Assembly (NCBI GenBank): GCA_008933995.1
Contig: WARS01000029.1
Span: 19,747,511 to 19,811,510 of the forward strand
Direction of reading: 5' to 3'
DNA from: Datnioides undecimradiatus
Taxonomy: Eukaryota; Chordata; Actinopteri; Lobotiformes; Datnioididae
Length of the DNA stretch: 64,000 bases
Shown here: piece by piece, positions 25,820 through 37,324 of the stretch
How positions within the stretch are numbered: position 1 is the first letter of the stretch
Layout: each line of letters starts with the position of its first letter
Made by a program: the position numbers and the translations under genes
The notes under the pieces: model-generated
What the model saw: only the letters and a program-made list of their open reading frames with translations
Database searches by the model: none
What the model was told of the DNA's origin: nothing

Positions 25820-26575
25820 AAATGCTAAACATAGCTTTGAGCTGCTCTTCAGAGACTATACAACCATGCTAGCAGCTTTCTGAGGCTGTACTGTGCTAAA
25901 TGCTAACGTTAGCCAGCCATCTTCCTCAATATAACAACACTATGCTGATGTTTAGCAGGCGTAACGTTTGCCGCGTCTCAGTGAAAAAGCTAACACTTGC
26001 TAATTATCACTTAACACAAAGTGCAGCTGAGGCTGATTGGAAAGTCATTAGTTTTGCAGGTATTTGGCTGGTCTGTTTCTTGACCGGGGCCAGTTGCTAG
26101 GCAACCGGAAGTTACGGGTCTAGAGGCCAAGTAATAGTCTGGCACATAACCCCTTGTAAAATGGCAAATTGCTGTTTTTACACCTTGGTTTTTGTACCAA
26201 TTAAACAAATGAGATGTAACGTGTTAATTGCTGAGCTTTTGAGAGGCTGGTAGGCAGTTATTGTTACCTTTCAACAGTGGCAAGCTACCTCCTGTCCTTC
26301 GTTTCTTGTTTAAGTGCTAAGCTAAACTCGCTAACTGGTTCTAGCTTCTACCTTTAAGGTAAAGATATAAGTGTGATTGTCAGTCAGCATACAGCATGTG
26401 GTCAGCATTAATGTCTAATTTCGTGGTAATCGATGCTGTTGAGATATTTCACTTAAATCACAAATGTCAACAAGTCAAAAACGGGACCGACAAACTCAGT
26501 AGACTTCATTTCCCGAGGAACATAAATGTCTGTACAAAATTTAATGGCAGTCCATGTGCCTAAAAATACCAAAGC
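25820..26575. repeat. Teleost interspersed repeat A, interrupted by repeat B
   Basis: The left part (GCTAGCAGC, GCTAAATGCTAACGTTAGC, CAGCTGAGGCTGATTGGAAA, GTTTTGCAGGTATTTGG) and the right part (GTTGAGATATTTCACTTAAA, AAATGTCAAC, AATGTCTGTACAAAATTTAA) follow one another in a very abundant fish repeat I know from memory. Between them lies a different repeat at about 26065-26365. The copy is diverged, and its family name is not assigned. Confidence 0.65.
26065..26365. repeat. Teleost interspersed repeat B nested in repeat A
   Basis: The segment contains GTTGCTAGGCAACCGGAAGT, AATAGTCTGGCACATAACCC, TTTTTGTACCAATTAAACAA and AAGTGCTAAGCTAAACTCGC. From memory these are successive parts of another common fish repeat. 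It sits where repeat A should continue, so it appears to have inserted into it. Confidence 0.6.
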
Positions 26576-27388
26576 ACCAGCTTCTGAGCCTAAATCATAA
26601 GGTGCTGCTGCAGTATAGAGATGTCACTTCAGACAGTCAACAAATAAGACGGACAGCCAGACATCGAGCCAGCCATCTCATTCATTAAAATCATTATCAC
26701 TGGACAGCCAATATCAAATTAGAATATGCTGAATATCACCTCTGAACCCGCAAGAGGAGAGGAGGAGGGTTAAAAAAAACAAAGACTGATGAAAAAAAAA
26801 GGAAAAGGTAGCCTCTTTCCCATCGTCAGCAAGAGTGAAGCAGAAGGGGACCAGCATGTTAATTGGTGATTTGATTAGCGTTTTAATATTGCAGCTGTGC
26901 GCGACAGAGGAAAGCAGCCAGCTGTCCAGAGGTTTTTCTTTTTAAATCAACAGTCACTCCTACGATGCCGGGACCGACACAGCTTAGTCATTATGTACGT
27001 CGCTCAGTTAATTTCCTCCAAGTTTCGACAAAAAAATAAATAAATCCTTGCTGGTAATGGAGAGTATTTCACAGAGCATTTTGAGCTGGGCCCAGCATTT
27101 AAGAGCCCGATTTGGCTTCTGTCATAGTGAAAGAGGCTGAATGGGCCCCACAGCTCGAGCTAAAGTGAACTGGATTGGGCTGGGCTACATTTTTGTCAAC
27201 AGCAGCGTGTGAGGAGGAAGCTCTATTTAAAAACAGGGAAATACCATGTGCCATATTAGATAAGAGGTGGAAAATGTGCATTTTGATGAATCATATTTTG
27301 ATTAACTGGGCCTGCATTGTTACTGCGTGTTTGTGTTTAACAATACCGGTTGATGGAAAGGTGGATTTTTAAATTCTGGGAATGATAC

Positions 27389-27407
27389 GGGGGGGGGGGG
27401 GGGGGGG
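27389..27407 (+). repeat. Poly(G) run of 19
   Basis: Nineteen consecutive G residues, followed by a further G5 (27413-27417). The run could fold as a G-quadruplex. It may also be an assembly-length uncertainty. Confidence 0.9.
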
Positions 27408-27564
27408 ATGACGGGGGTAATGACACCACAATCTCACTGAGAAAAAGCATGAAAGCAGGTGCAGCATGCTGTGTATATGTGCTCGCATGCATTATGTCAC
27501 AGAGTGCTTGAGTCAGGCAGCATTACCTGGAGCCAGAGGGGAATCGGTGGCAAAGACAACCCCC

Positions 27565-27805
27565 CCACACACACACACACATACACACACACGAACACAC
27601 CCCATATGCACATCTGTCTCTCCAACACCAAAACGCCAGTGCGGACAGCCGACAGGAGAGATAAGAAGTTAGCCAGATAAAGGAGCACTGGTGATGAGAC
27701 AGATGAGGAGAGGAGCGAGGTAGAACAAAGTAAGGAAGGTGTGGAAGGCTGGGGAGATAAGGAGGCAAAACAGATGGGGATGACTGTGTGTGTGTGTGTG
27801 TGTGT
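27565..27805. repeat. CA/GT microsatellites
   Basis: CA runs around 27567-27592 and a GT run around 27785-27805 flank unremarkable DNA. The open frames here follow from the repeats. Confidence 0.9.
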
Positions 27806-27994
27806 TTGCATGTGGATAAGGTGTCAAGGGGGCAGGTCTTGGCTAGTCGCGCCGGTCGGGGTGATGCTGTGCCATAAGCTGAGAAATGAGCTCACTCAGA
27901 ACGGATGAAATTAAAGCTGGAGCCAGAGAGCAAAGGGGGGGGGAGTCGAAATGGGAGGGATTTGTTCAAAATCTCCAGAAATATCAATGACCGT

Positions 27995-28230
27995 AAAAAG
28001 TCTGCAGCCAAGCTAGCGTGCAGCATGCTAATATGCTCACTGTGACAAAGCTGAGGCAGGTATGATGTGCAGCAAGCACCAAAAACAGTACACAGGTCCG
28101 GGTGAGGCTGACGGGAATCTCACTTGTTTAGATGTAAATGAAAGTAGTTGCAACCTGATGATGGTCAGAAGTTCAGCATTTCATCCCCAGGGGAACATGA
28201 ATGTCTCCAGCAGATTTGCCATGACATACC
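27995..28230. repeat. Second, partial copy of teleost repeat A
   Basis: Same orientation and order of blocks as the copy at 25.8 kb: CATGCTAATATGCTCACTGT, GAGGCTGACGGGAATCTCAC, CCTGATGATGG, TTCATCCCCAGGGGAACATG, AATGTCTCC. Internal parts are missing and the copy is diverged. Frames of up to 90 codons across it are not genes. Confidence 0.6.
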
Positions 28231-28629
28231 GTACAAAATGTTACTTCAGTCCAGCATCCGTGCTGCTAGCGTGGCTAAGAAGAGATCACTGGTTTGTGAC
28301 AAAAGTGGCTCCGGCTGCAACATTTAAATAATTTTGCTTAAGGGGCACATCTGTGCATCCCCTCCGTTCTCAATGTTGAAGTGGATCTCATCTCTGAGAT
28401 CGAGCTTGTAATTCAGATGGCACAATGAAAGACGATCAACAAACAGCGGTTTCTAGAGTTGAAGCGCCTTTTAAATTTAAGGAAAATGATGCTGCTGGAT
28501 GGATATAAGCTGTAATTCATTAGCAGCACTTGCCTTTTAATCCCCTCTCTGTTCAGGCCAGTGAGCCACAGGAGTGAGTTTACAGTGCAGCTGATGTAAA
28601 GTTCTTTCTTTCTCTATTTCTGTCTTAGG

Positions 28630-29690
28630 TTTTTCCCATGTGATCCCTGACACAGCGAGGACAGTGACACTGACTTGGCCATTGTCTCCTCACTGTTTCC
28701 GGACAGAGTGAGGCTCCCCGGGTGTCTCTGCTGTCCATTGTGACTGTAGAGAAGAAAGAAAGATCCAGCTTGTCTGCATAAAGACCTATTCAGCATCATT
28801 TCTCTTTGGTAGCCACACTTGCAGCCCCAAGAACAGCAGTGAAGTCTCAGCACTATCCTTAGCCCCGAGCCTATCCCTACATCCTCAGCCCCCTTCTCCG
28901 TATCCCACTCTGCAAATTCCCCTACCCCATTCGGAGTCCCAGATGACAGCTCAGAAACATCCGTTACCCTCCCACTCCACACGAGCCTTCTTTCCTCTCC
29001 CTCCAGCCCCCATGGCGCTTGGCACCAATGCCCATCACATAGACAGATGGAGCCAACCCTGACCCCTCTCCTCGCCCGTGGGGACGCCAAGAGAATCAAC
29101 GCCTGACTAGAGGAGAGGGGTGCATGTGTGCGTTGGGGGGGGGACAGGAAGGAGAGCGGAGGAGGGTATTGCGTTGTCACCACGGCAACACATCGCCTTG
29201 TCTCCCGTGGACTCCCCTTCAGCCCAACCCAAGGCCCTCGGATGAAAACGCACGCAGCAGGAAATTCAGCAGCAGGACCAGAAAGACTTCATTTTCCCCA
29301 CCCCCCTAAATTGTGCCTGACATCTTTTTGCTTTGATAATTTGGCGGAGATATCTTGTTTCATGTGTGGAGGAAAACATGCCGACATTGACAAAATTCTA
29401 AATATAGGAGACATCATTTGCGAGGAAGAAGAAGAAGTCTGAAGTGTTGGCTGAAGTTTTTCTGAAGCGAGTTTCATTCTGAGCCTCACACTTCCTGTTC
29501 TCTCTGACCTCTGTGGTCTAAATGAATTACAGCAAGAAGAACTGCAAGTCACCTGACAGAGATATCGCCATTTTTACCCACAAATCAACACGTGGAAAGG
29601 ATTTTTTTTTGTTTTTACAGTAAGACAGACACTTTTTTTTTTTTTTATTGCGCTTTCCAAAACTGAATAAAGCACAGGAAGCTTTTCCCT
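28630..29690 (+). ncRNA. Candidate terminal exon of an unassigned plus-strand transcript
   Basis: A strong acceptor (TTCTTTCTTTCTCTATTTCTGTCTTAG region, ending at 28629) opens this stretch, and an AATAAA at 29666-29671 could close it about 1 kb later. With the donor at 24009 it would make a two-exon transcript starting in the CpG-rich block. Plus-strand frames are short. The longest from an ATG is 66 codons (29242-29442), ending in IGDIICEEEEEV and unlike any family I know. I therefore list it as a possible non-coding RNA. A 189-codon frame on the opposite strand (28614-29183) has no family resemblance and no splice support. Confidence 0.3.
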
Positions 29691-29699
29691 GACAGCAAA

Positions 29700-32552
29700 A
29701 AAGGAAATGCATGTGGGACTCCAGTCAGAGCTTCCCTGGCTGCGCATGTACGCCTTTATCTAAGCTGCAATGTCCTGCTAACTGCTCCAACATCCACTTC
29801 ACGTAAAGGCATTTGCAGTTTCATTCTCCTGACTTAAAATCCCACCAGAGTCCCCGCAATTTTTCCCGAGAAGCAAGACTTCGGCTCCTCCACTTTCACT
29901 GGATTGCGTTGCCGTCCCCTAACCTACTCTGCTGACCAGCATTCTGATTAGCATATAATGCCAGACAACCAATTTTAAAAGAGGCACGAATCAACAATAA
30001 AATGAGACACTAATGGCCGGTGAAATGAATTCAGCGGGCTGACATAACAGAGGGGGGAATACCGGAGTCCCAAAGCTTCCCAGGTAATTGGAGTGCAGTA
30101 TAGTGTTTTTTACTCCAAAGCACAGCTCCTCTGGTGACCTTGCAGGCTCAAAACTTAGAGGAGGCAGACACAGAGGAAGACAGCGAGAGAGCGATACTCT
30201 GTGAACAAGGCTTACGATTTTCTTCGGGATCTTCATCATTACTCTTGATGCTTTTGCATAACACAGACTGAAGACGGGCGGACGCTTACAGTCCAAACAG
30301 TCATCACAGTTTCGATTGCAGGACGGAGCATCCTTATTATTCCTGTCAGTTAAAAGAAACCCATTTAGGGTACAGTACCTGTTTCAAATAGATGGCGATA
30401 ATGATCACTGGTGCAGGTTTCTGTAGTCTCTGTGAGATGTTACTGTCTGATTCAATCGTACACTCAAAACTCTCTAATTGGGCCAAATGAAGGCATGAAG
30501 TAGATCGTCGGCGCTGTTTTTCAACGCGTTCGTCCTTACAGTCAGATACAGTAACACATTGGCGGATTCGTATTTCATGAATATGCAGAGAACATTGTGG
30601 GAGTCGTGTGAAAATTCACAGCTAAGGTGCGAAGAAATCATAGTTATACGTAATGCACAGGATGTTTTTAGGGCACAGGTGCAGAGGACTGAAATGTTCC
30701 ATTCTTGACCCGTGGGCAACACTCAACAACCACACTCATATCAGTTTATTGCTATTGTTACTCTGCAAGGGAGTGCGATAAAAGCGTTGCGGTCGGAATA
30801 TATGATATCAGTCGAAGCGCGTCAGATCGTGCCCCGAGAGCGCCGTGAATCATAGACCTGTGGAGCGTATGAGAGCCGGGGCACATGATCAGCTCAAGTC
30901 AGCCATCTACGCCCCTGCAAATCTAAATCTAAAGTTTGTCGAGCTGTCCAGGTTTTTCTGATTGGTCGGATCGTAGAGCTTGGCGGCAGAGGCACGTCGC
31001 ATTGTGGCTCCGGCACATCTCACATTTTGATTAATGACCAAAGATTTTACCAGGTTTCTCTCCCGATTGCCGACCTCAAATTGCTCAGTGTAAAAGGAGC
31101 CACATGCAACTTTAATTCCACCGAACCAGATTGCTGTGGTCCTCGGAAAGAGTCCTGTGGCGTTGTGTAAATTGTTTGTTGTCTCTGTACCTGTTTTCTA
31201 TTACTTGAAAGGAGGCCAGTGGAGAGTGAAGCAGTGAGTCAGTGCTTTTGTAAAGATATTTATGAGGCCAATATGACACGGCTGATATGACAGAGTCTAG
31301 AGGTCATATAAGTGATAAAAGAGGAAAAGGCAGCCACAGTCCACCAGTGCTGTGTGTGTGTGTGTGGGGGGGTCAGAGTGGGAGACACAACACAGAGAAA
31401 GATATACTCGTGTCGTTAAGGGTTCGATTTCATCTTATGATCTTTGTTGCGTGCCACCGCCTGTCGCCCAATCACCCGTTTGCGTCCCTGCTTTACTTCA
31501 CTGTGAGCCATCTTATGATACAGAGAACAATCCTTTATGAACTTGCAGAAGTTGAAAGAAGGTGATATTTCCAAAACCCTAATAAGACAAAGAGGTGGAT
31601 AGCGGTGGAGCACCACATGTATTGTTTTTGCCACCTCGACACCTTTTGGCGCCTCAATTTCAGACACATGAAAACACACGCACACACACACACATGCACA
31701 CCTCAATTACTGTGCTATTTCTGTGGCACTACCTGTCAGTGACACTGAGCTCAAACCAGCTGGGATTAATTAGTGACTCAACAAACACACACACACACAC
31801 GCAAGCGCACTTTCTTTTCTGACGTTCTGTGTGAAATATACTCAATTGCATTACAAGTGAATAAACACACATGCCAACACACTCTCCTCTTTCATATCCT
31901 CACCTTTTACTACTTCTTTACGGTTCATTCTTGTCGCACACACACACACACACACACACACGCATGCATACGCAAACGCGCGCACACACACACACACAAT
32001 CTCCCATCAGATACAGGATGTGAAAAGCTTCCAGAGCAGCATGTTGCCAATAAACACCCCTCCTTCTCTGCTGTAATTACCTCACTCTTCATTTCACACC
32101 TTGTGTATGCACCTCATATCTCCCCGTGTCACTGTGTTACTGCTCTGCCTCAGCGCGAGGCAATACCTGTCCACACTAATAGGAAATGTGATCTTGCATT
32201 TAGTTTATAGTCTTTTCTAAACAGGAGGGGGAAAAAAATCTGATATAAATTAGTTTCTGTCTCTGCACGTAAACTGGTTTCTAGGAGAAAGAAAGAAAAA
32301 AACAATATTTCTCCAGTCAGAATGTGAGATCATGTTCTGCTTGTTTCGGATTGACATTTCTTTATTTTCTGTTTTGCAAAGCAGCATTTGTGTTCGCACA
32401 AATCCACGGCCGGCGAGGACAAGCTGTAACTCCTGTCAGCTTGTGCCGGGGCGCGTGGGTTTTTGCGCCGCGCACTGCTGACTTTGATAGAAATAAAGCC
32501 ACTGACAGGTTTTAAAAGACAAGCTGTCTACAGGCATAACCTTGAGGATGTT

Positions 32553-32600
<48 letters not shown>

Positions 32601-34107
32601 TGCTGTATTTGTTTACATGACTGTGTTTTGGGGGGGTGGTGAGGTTACAAACAGTCCAATAGTAGAGAGATTGAACATGCTGAGGTAAGGTGAAGTCTGA
32701 AGAAGCAGAGGAGGGGAAGCAGAGCAGATAGATATGAAAAGAATGAAATTGATTATGACTCTTTTTAAATATATATGAAAAACATGTACAACTACAACAG
32801 TACAGTTGGGCGAGAGAAGGGAAGATTAAATGGACTTAAAGGACTAGAGAGTTCCAATAGGAGGATTCATCAGTGAGCTAGTGTGGGTGTGTGTTTGGGA
32901 GGATGAGAGAAAGAAAATTTACATTTGTGTATTAGCTTGTTTGATTGTGTGTATGCATGTGTGTGTGTGTGTGTGTGGTTGGGCATTGTTTATTCTATCA
33001 GCAGCTGATGCTTGTTTTATCCAGGCATCTCTGTAGTGGCAACTCATTAGCATAGTGATAATGAGAGATAGAAAAGGTTGCCAGTGTCAGCACACCAAGT
33101 TTTTTTTTTTACAGAGTCAAAACAGCAAGTTTGGAAAGTGTGTGTGTGTGTGTGCGCATGTGTGTGTGTGTGGGTGCAACTTTGATGGATATGTATCCAC
33201 CACCCACTGCAAAGATACACAAACTTAAAATCTCGAAGAGTAACTTGACACCAAGCTGAGTGGTTTTGTTTCACTGACCTCTGTTGGGTGCCTCAACACG
33301 CCCAGCATCACTGTTGGGTGTGGTCAGACGGACTCCACTAACCACAGCGATGCCAAGGCGTGCTGGACGAACCCTGTGGATGCTCCTCTGCATCAGTCCA
33401 GTGAGTGAACTTCAACCGCTGGACGTTAGCACAAACGGCCGTAGCTGGCGTGCGGTTACTCTTTAACTCAGCTTGTGCAGATCAGATCTTTTGAAGGTGT
33501 GCCAAACAAATAGACAATAAATGTGCACTCTTTGTTCGGAGAGACAGGACAAAGAGGGTTTGAAGTCCAAATTTTAGTGGTCATGCAAAACCGGTTTCTG
33601 TGGAATTTGATATAACCGAGCTCAGGCAGACGCCATTGAAACCGACCATATACTGGAAGCCGTCCCTCGGCTGTGCTGGCTTTAAGGATTACATTACAAT
33701 GCATTTCATCCAGGCAGACTAAAATTAAGTGCATTCAAATCACTGTTGGACAAGCGTCTGTTCTGCGCTGTCACTTCCTGTCAGGTTAGAAACACAATAC
33801 ACGCACTTGTCAGAAGAAGTCATTTTAACATCTCGCTAGCTCATTTGCCAAGTAAACTATTTCTGCATGCAAACAGATCATTAATGTATTACATCCTCCT
33901 GTTAGCGTTTCAAAAGTTGCAATACCTGCGTGTTCATACATGAGACATATTAATATGAATTTGCTAAATTATTATCATTTAGCTCCTACCTTATGAATCA
34001 GCAATGTCACCCAGCTACCTGGGGTCACCCATGACCGAATAAACCCTTATATTTATAGCAAATGGGATCACACACCCTGTAACATCTGCATCTGCTCTCT
34101 CCTCCAG
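29700..34107. other. Gene-free interval with CA-repeat belt
   Basis: No nameable exon. Dinucleotide runs are unusually dense from 31.35 to 33.18 kb: about 31352, 31677, 31785, 31939, 31983, 32557-32597 (41 bases), 32958 and 33139. The rest is ordinary AT-leaning DNA. Confidence 0.6.
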
Positions 34108-34528
34108 GTGACTGCTGCCATCAGACTGAAACTAAAAAGTCCGTGGAGTCCTTCTTTCTTTGGACGTTGAAGCTGTAAAAAGGGCTGGGATCCATCTCTG
34201 CGTCCAGCTAGTTTGAGCTATAATCGCTCACACGAAATCAAGAGACCTAAACTGATGTTGAACGTTTGCGCACGGATCAGGCCAAATAAAACTGCAACAC
34301 ACTGAGCTCAGTAAGTGTTTTGTTTTCTCCATAAATATCAAACCGCCTTTGATATGGCCAGGATAATATACATAGAACAACCCCTTAAAACTATTTGAAC
34401 TTGCTGGTCCTGACACACTCGAGGTACCTTGTTGGTGAGTGAAACAAGGACTGAAAGGATTATCACGTGGATTTGGGCTCATCTGTGGTGGTGGCGACCT
34501 TATTAAGGAGGGTGGGAGTGGCATCGGG
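34108..34528 (+). other. Probable tmem125 5' UTR exon part
   Basis: A strong acceptor (TCTGCTCTCTCCTCCAG, ending at 34107) lies about 420 bases upstream of the tmem125 ATG, with no better acceptor between. The coding exon therefore probably starts at 34108, and the gene would have at least one upstream non-coding exon, perhaps the CpG-rich one near 24 kb. The link is inferred. Confidence 0.4.
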
Positions 34529-35227
34529 ATGCCTGAACTGGACAACTTCGCCCCCCTGAGGGGTCCCAGAGGCCCTGACATGGGCCTAAATGGTCCAGCA
34601 GACCCACTTCGGATTCAGCACAGCATCCTGGAGGAGCAGGTGGAGCTGTGGTGGTTCAGAGATCCTGGGAAGTCTCTGCTCTGCTACTGCGTGGCTGTTC
34701 TTCTAATCCTGGGCTGCGGGCTCGGAGGCGTCGGGCTTCTTTCCACCACCACCAGCGTCTCGAGCGAATGGCGTCTGGGTGCAGGCACAGCCCTGTGTTT
34801 GCTAGCCCTGGGAGTGCTGCTCAAACAACTGCTCAGCTCGGCTGTGCAGGACATGAATTGCATTCGAAGCCGTCAGCGCATCGATATGCTGAAAAGTGGT
34901 GGTTTATCTGACCTCCTTGTGGTCTTGATTACCGGGCTGTCCCTGTTGATTTGTGGAGGGGTTCTACTACGTCTGGCCCTGGCTAACCACATGCCGAAAC
35001 CCGGCCAAGCCCTTAATGACATGTACATCTCTGGAGTGGTTTTGCTCGCTGGAGGAGGGGCGGCGGTTGTGGGCGTTGGGATATACTCCGTCGTGGTCGT
35101 CCTGCTTGAAAGGACACGGCACGGACGAAGGTTGGTGGACCGGGTTTTGAATATCTTCACTGTCTCTGGACACATGGAGCGCCAGGCTCGCAGAGAGACT
35201 ACCTCCAGTCTGGCCAATCTCATATGA
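34529..35227 (+). CDS. tmem125: Transmembrane protein 125
   Basis: A single coding exon of 232 codons plus stop; the human protein has about 219. The start chosen is the ATG of [10 protein letters not shown]. The frame is open further upstream, but without an ATG. Family signatures are clear: EEQVELWW (35-42), [44 protein letters not shown] (99-113), [13 protein letters not shown], and the conserved tail [12 protein letters not shown]. Four hydrophobic segments lie near residues 50-72, 83-104, 127-151 and 166-193, so it is a four-pass membrane protein whose biochemical role is unknown. Human TMEM125 is in the same chromosomal neighbourhood as EBNA1BP2, which supports orthology. The N-terminus and the last loop are the least conserved parts. 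Confidence 0.95.
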   Translation: MPELDNFAPLRGPRGPDMGLNGPADPLRIQHSILEEQVELWWFRDPGKSLLCYCVAVLLILGCGLGGVGLLSTTTSVSSEWRLGAGTALCLLALGVLLKQLLSSAVQDMNCIRSRQRIDMLKSGGLSDLLVVLITGLSLLICGGVLLRLALANHMPKPGQALNDMYISGVVLLAGGGAAVVGVGIYSVVVVLLERTRHGRRLVDRVLNIFTVSGHMERQARRETTSSLANLI

Positions 35228-37261
35228 GATGTGACCGCACTAAGACTGTGTATTTTGACCCCCTGTGCTCTACATGTCAGAACATTTAGCCTCAACCTCA
35301 TTAGAGAAGGCTTTATACTCAAATACAACAAGAAATCTGATTCAAACAAGATTCACCCCTTACCTGCTTTGTCACTAGCTGATTAGACTGTGTATAAGGC
35401 AAAATGAGTTGAATTTGTAATATCTACTTGGTGAAGATGTTAGCAATAAGCAATCAAATCTGTGTCACAGAGTCATGGGGGAAAAGACTGATGAGTGAGA
35501 CACTGAGGAGGAACTACTACATGGCTTTGCTCGCAATACAGAAAATGCCCTAATTCGGATTTTTGTTCTCTCAACATGCGGCCAGGTACAAATTCAGACG
35601 CCGTGGCGTGTAATTTACATGTGAGAGCGGTATTTGAAAGCTCAAATCAGCATTTTATCAATTGTTCTGCAAATCTTACTGCACCCGCGGAGGAGAGATG
35701 CCAAAACGCTGGTGCCTGAGGCAGTTTGGCAGAGGCAGCGTAGGCAGGAAACACAACATGAGAGCGTGGAAGAAAAACAAAAAGTGACGCAAATGGTATT
35801 TAGGAAGATTCAGTGGATTGAAAAGCACATGTATTAACTGAAACTAAAGGGAGAAGGGAAATCTTTTGACATTATTGTGACAGATAGGTGCACAAAGGCC
35901 TGTAATGTGAGTGTAGCCTCCAGTGACACGAGTGTTTTTGTTCATTCGCATCTTTTCTCAACACACGAGGTTTGTACTAAAATCGTAAGATGATTAATCC
36001 TTCACAGGTGAGGAGACGGACTTCAGAGACAGAAGTCTGACACAGATTGGACTGTTGCGCATTCAAGACAGTGTGTTTTATAAAAGTGGCCGCACGTCTG
36101 ACCACTACCTGCTCAATTAATGTAAGATACGTGGATAAGAGCACCTGAGAGGCTGAAATATAAATGGAAATGGAGGATACAGACTGACTGACTGATGGGA
36201 AAACATGAAAATTAAATTTTCTTTGTGACTTATGCACCATGCTCAACCTGCCCATGTTTACACCAAGATATCAAACTGACAAATTCGAGGGATTCTCTGA
36301 CTGTGGGTCAATCCGGGGATGTTGTACGATCTCATTTCTTTCCTCAGTTTCATAATAATTTGACAAGATACATGCAGTTCGTATAACGGTGTTCAAACCT
36401 CGCTGCAACAGTTGTCTGTGTGTACACATGACACATGATTGTTGGAGAATTATATTACAGCACTTTAGAATGTATGAATTTCTCTGTTTCTGCTTTCGTG
36501 CATCAAAACACCTTGTCTTAACTGCTGATGCTGCAGCCGGGTTGTTTTCTTTAAATCTGCTTTAATCTATATTTTTGATATTAACACTAAATCAAATTAT
36601 CGTGTATTGTAAAATGGTCATTTATTGTGCTGAAGTCATGAATCACGAATCGCTTCATCTCTCTGTTTGAGTCTCATTGTTCTCATCGGTTCTTATTGGC
36701 AAACATTTACTTTGCTAAAGCTCTGATAAACCCGACTTTACTCAACCTGCTCGCAGGTAAACAACGCCACAAAGCGGCTGATGAAGTACTTAATGATCCA
36801 GGTATTTTCCTAAGGAGTTGCTGGACAGAAAATCAGATGTAACACAACAAATAGCTACTGGGCTTTCCATTTATCCGAAACCCAACTTGAACATAAACTG
36901 CAGTCTGTTGGTTGCATGACATGAGGCCCATGAAGGCCGCATGTCATCTAGTTTGCTCTCCACAGCAGTGGGATATGCAGAACGTCAACTGATTTCATAA
37001 AGAGGTTGCAGGAACAAGGGGTGTACACAAAACACACGGTCAGTCATGGATTAAAGGAAGCAAAATGATATATTCGGAAACCAAACAAAGTGTTTACCTA
37101 TTTACTGAAAGTGGCGGCAATAGCAAATCAGCTCCAAACTGGAGTGTGTCTAATGGTAGGGAGGAGCTTTAAACAAAACAGACAACATCACAATGTCTTA
37201 AGGAAACTCTGAAAAGCTGTTTGCTAAGAAATTCAGCTTAAGAGCTTCTGCCGACTTGGGT

Positions 37262-37324
37262 GGCGTAAGCTAGCTAGCAAGAGTGCCAACCGGGGCGGCG
37301 TAAGCTAGCTAGCAAGAGTGCCAA
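37262..37324. repeat. Two tandem copies of a 35-base unit with a palindromic core
   Basis: GGCGTAAGCTAGCTAGCAAG starts at 37262 and again at 37297, and both copies continue with AGTGCCAA. The core GCTAGCTAGC is a perfect palindrome. Confidence 0.9.

Noticed and set aside
28062-28331. 89-codon plus-strand frame
   Set aside because: It lies largely over a diverged copy of an interspersed repeat.
28614-29183. 189-codon minus-strand frame opposite the candidate terminal exon
   Set aside because: Its composition follows the C/T-rich plus strand. It has no family resemblance, no splice partners and no promoter context.
31340-33180. Poly-histidine/threonine 'proteins' across the CA-repeat belt
   Set aside because: They are translations of dinucleotide repeats.
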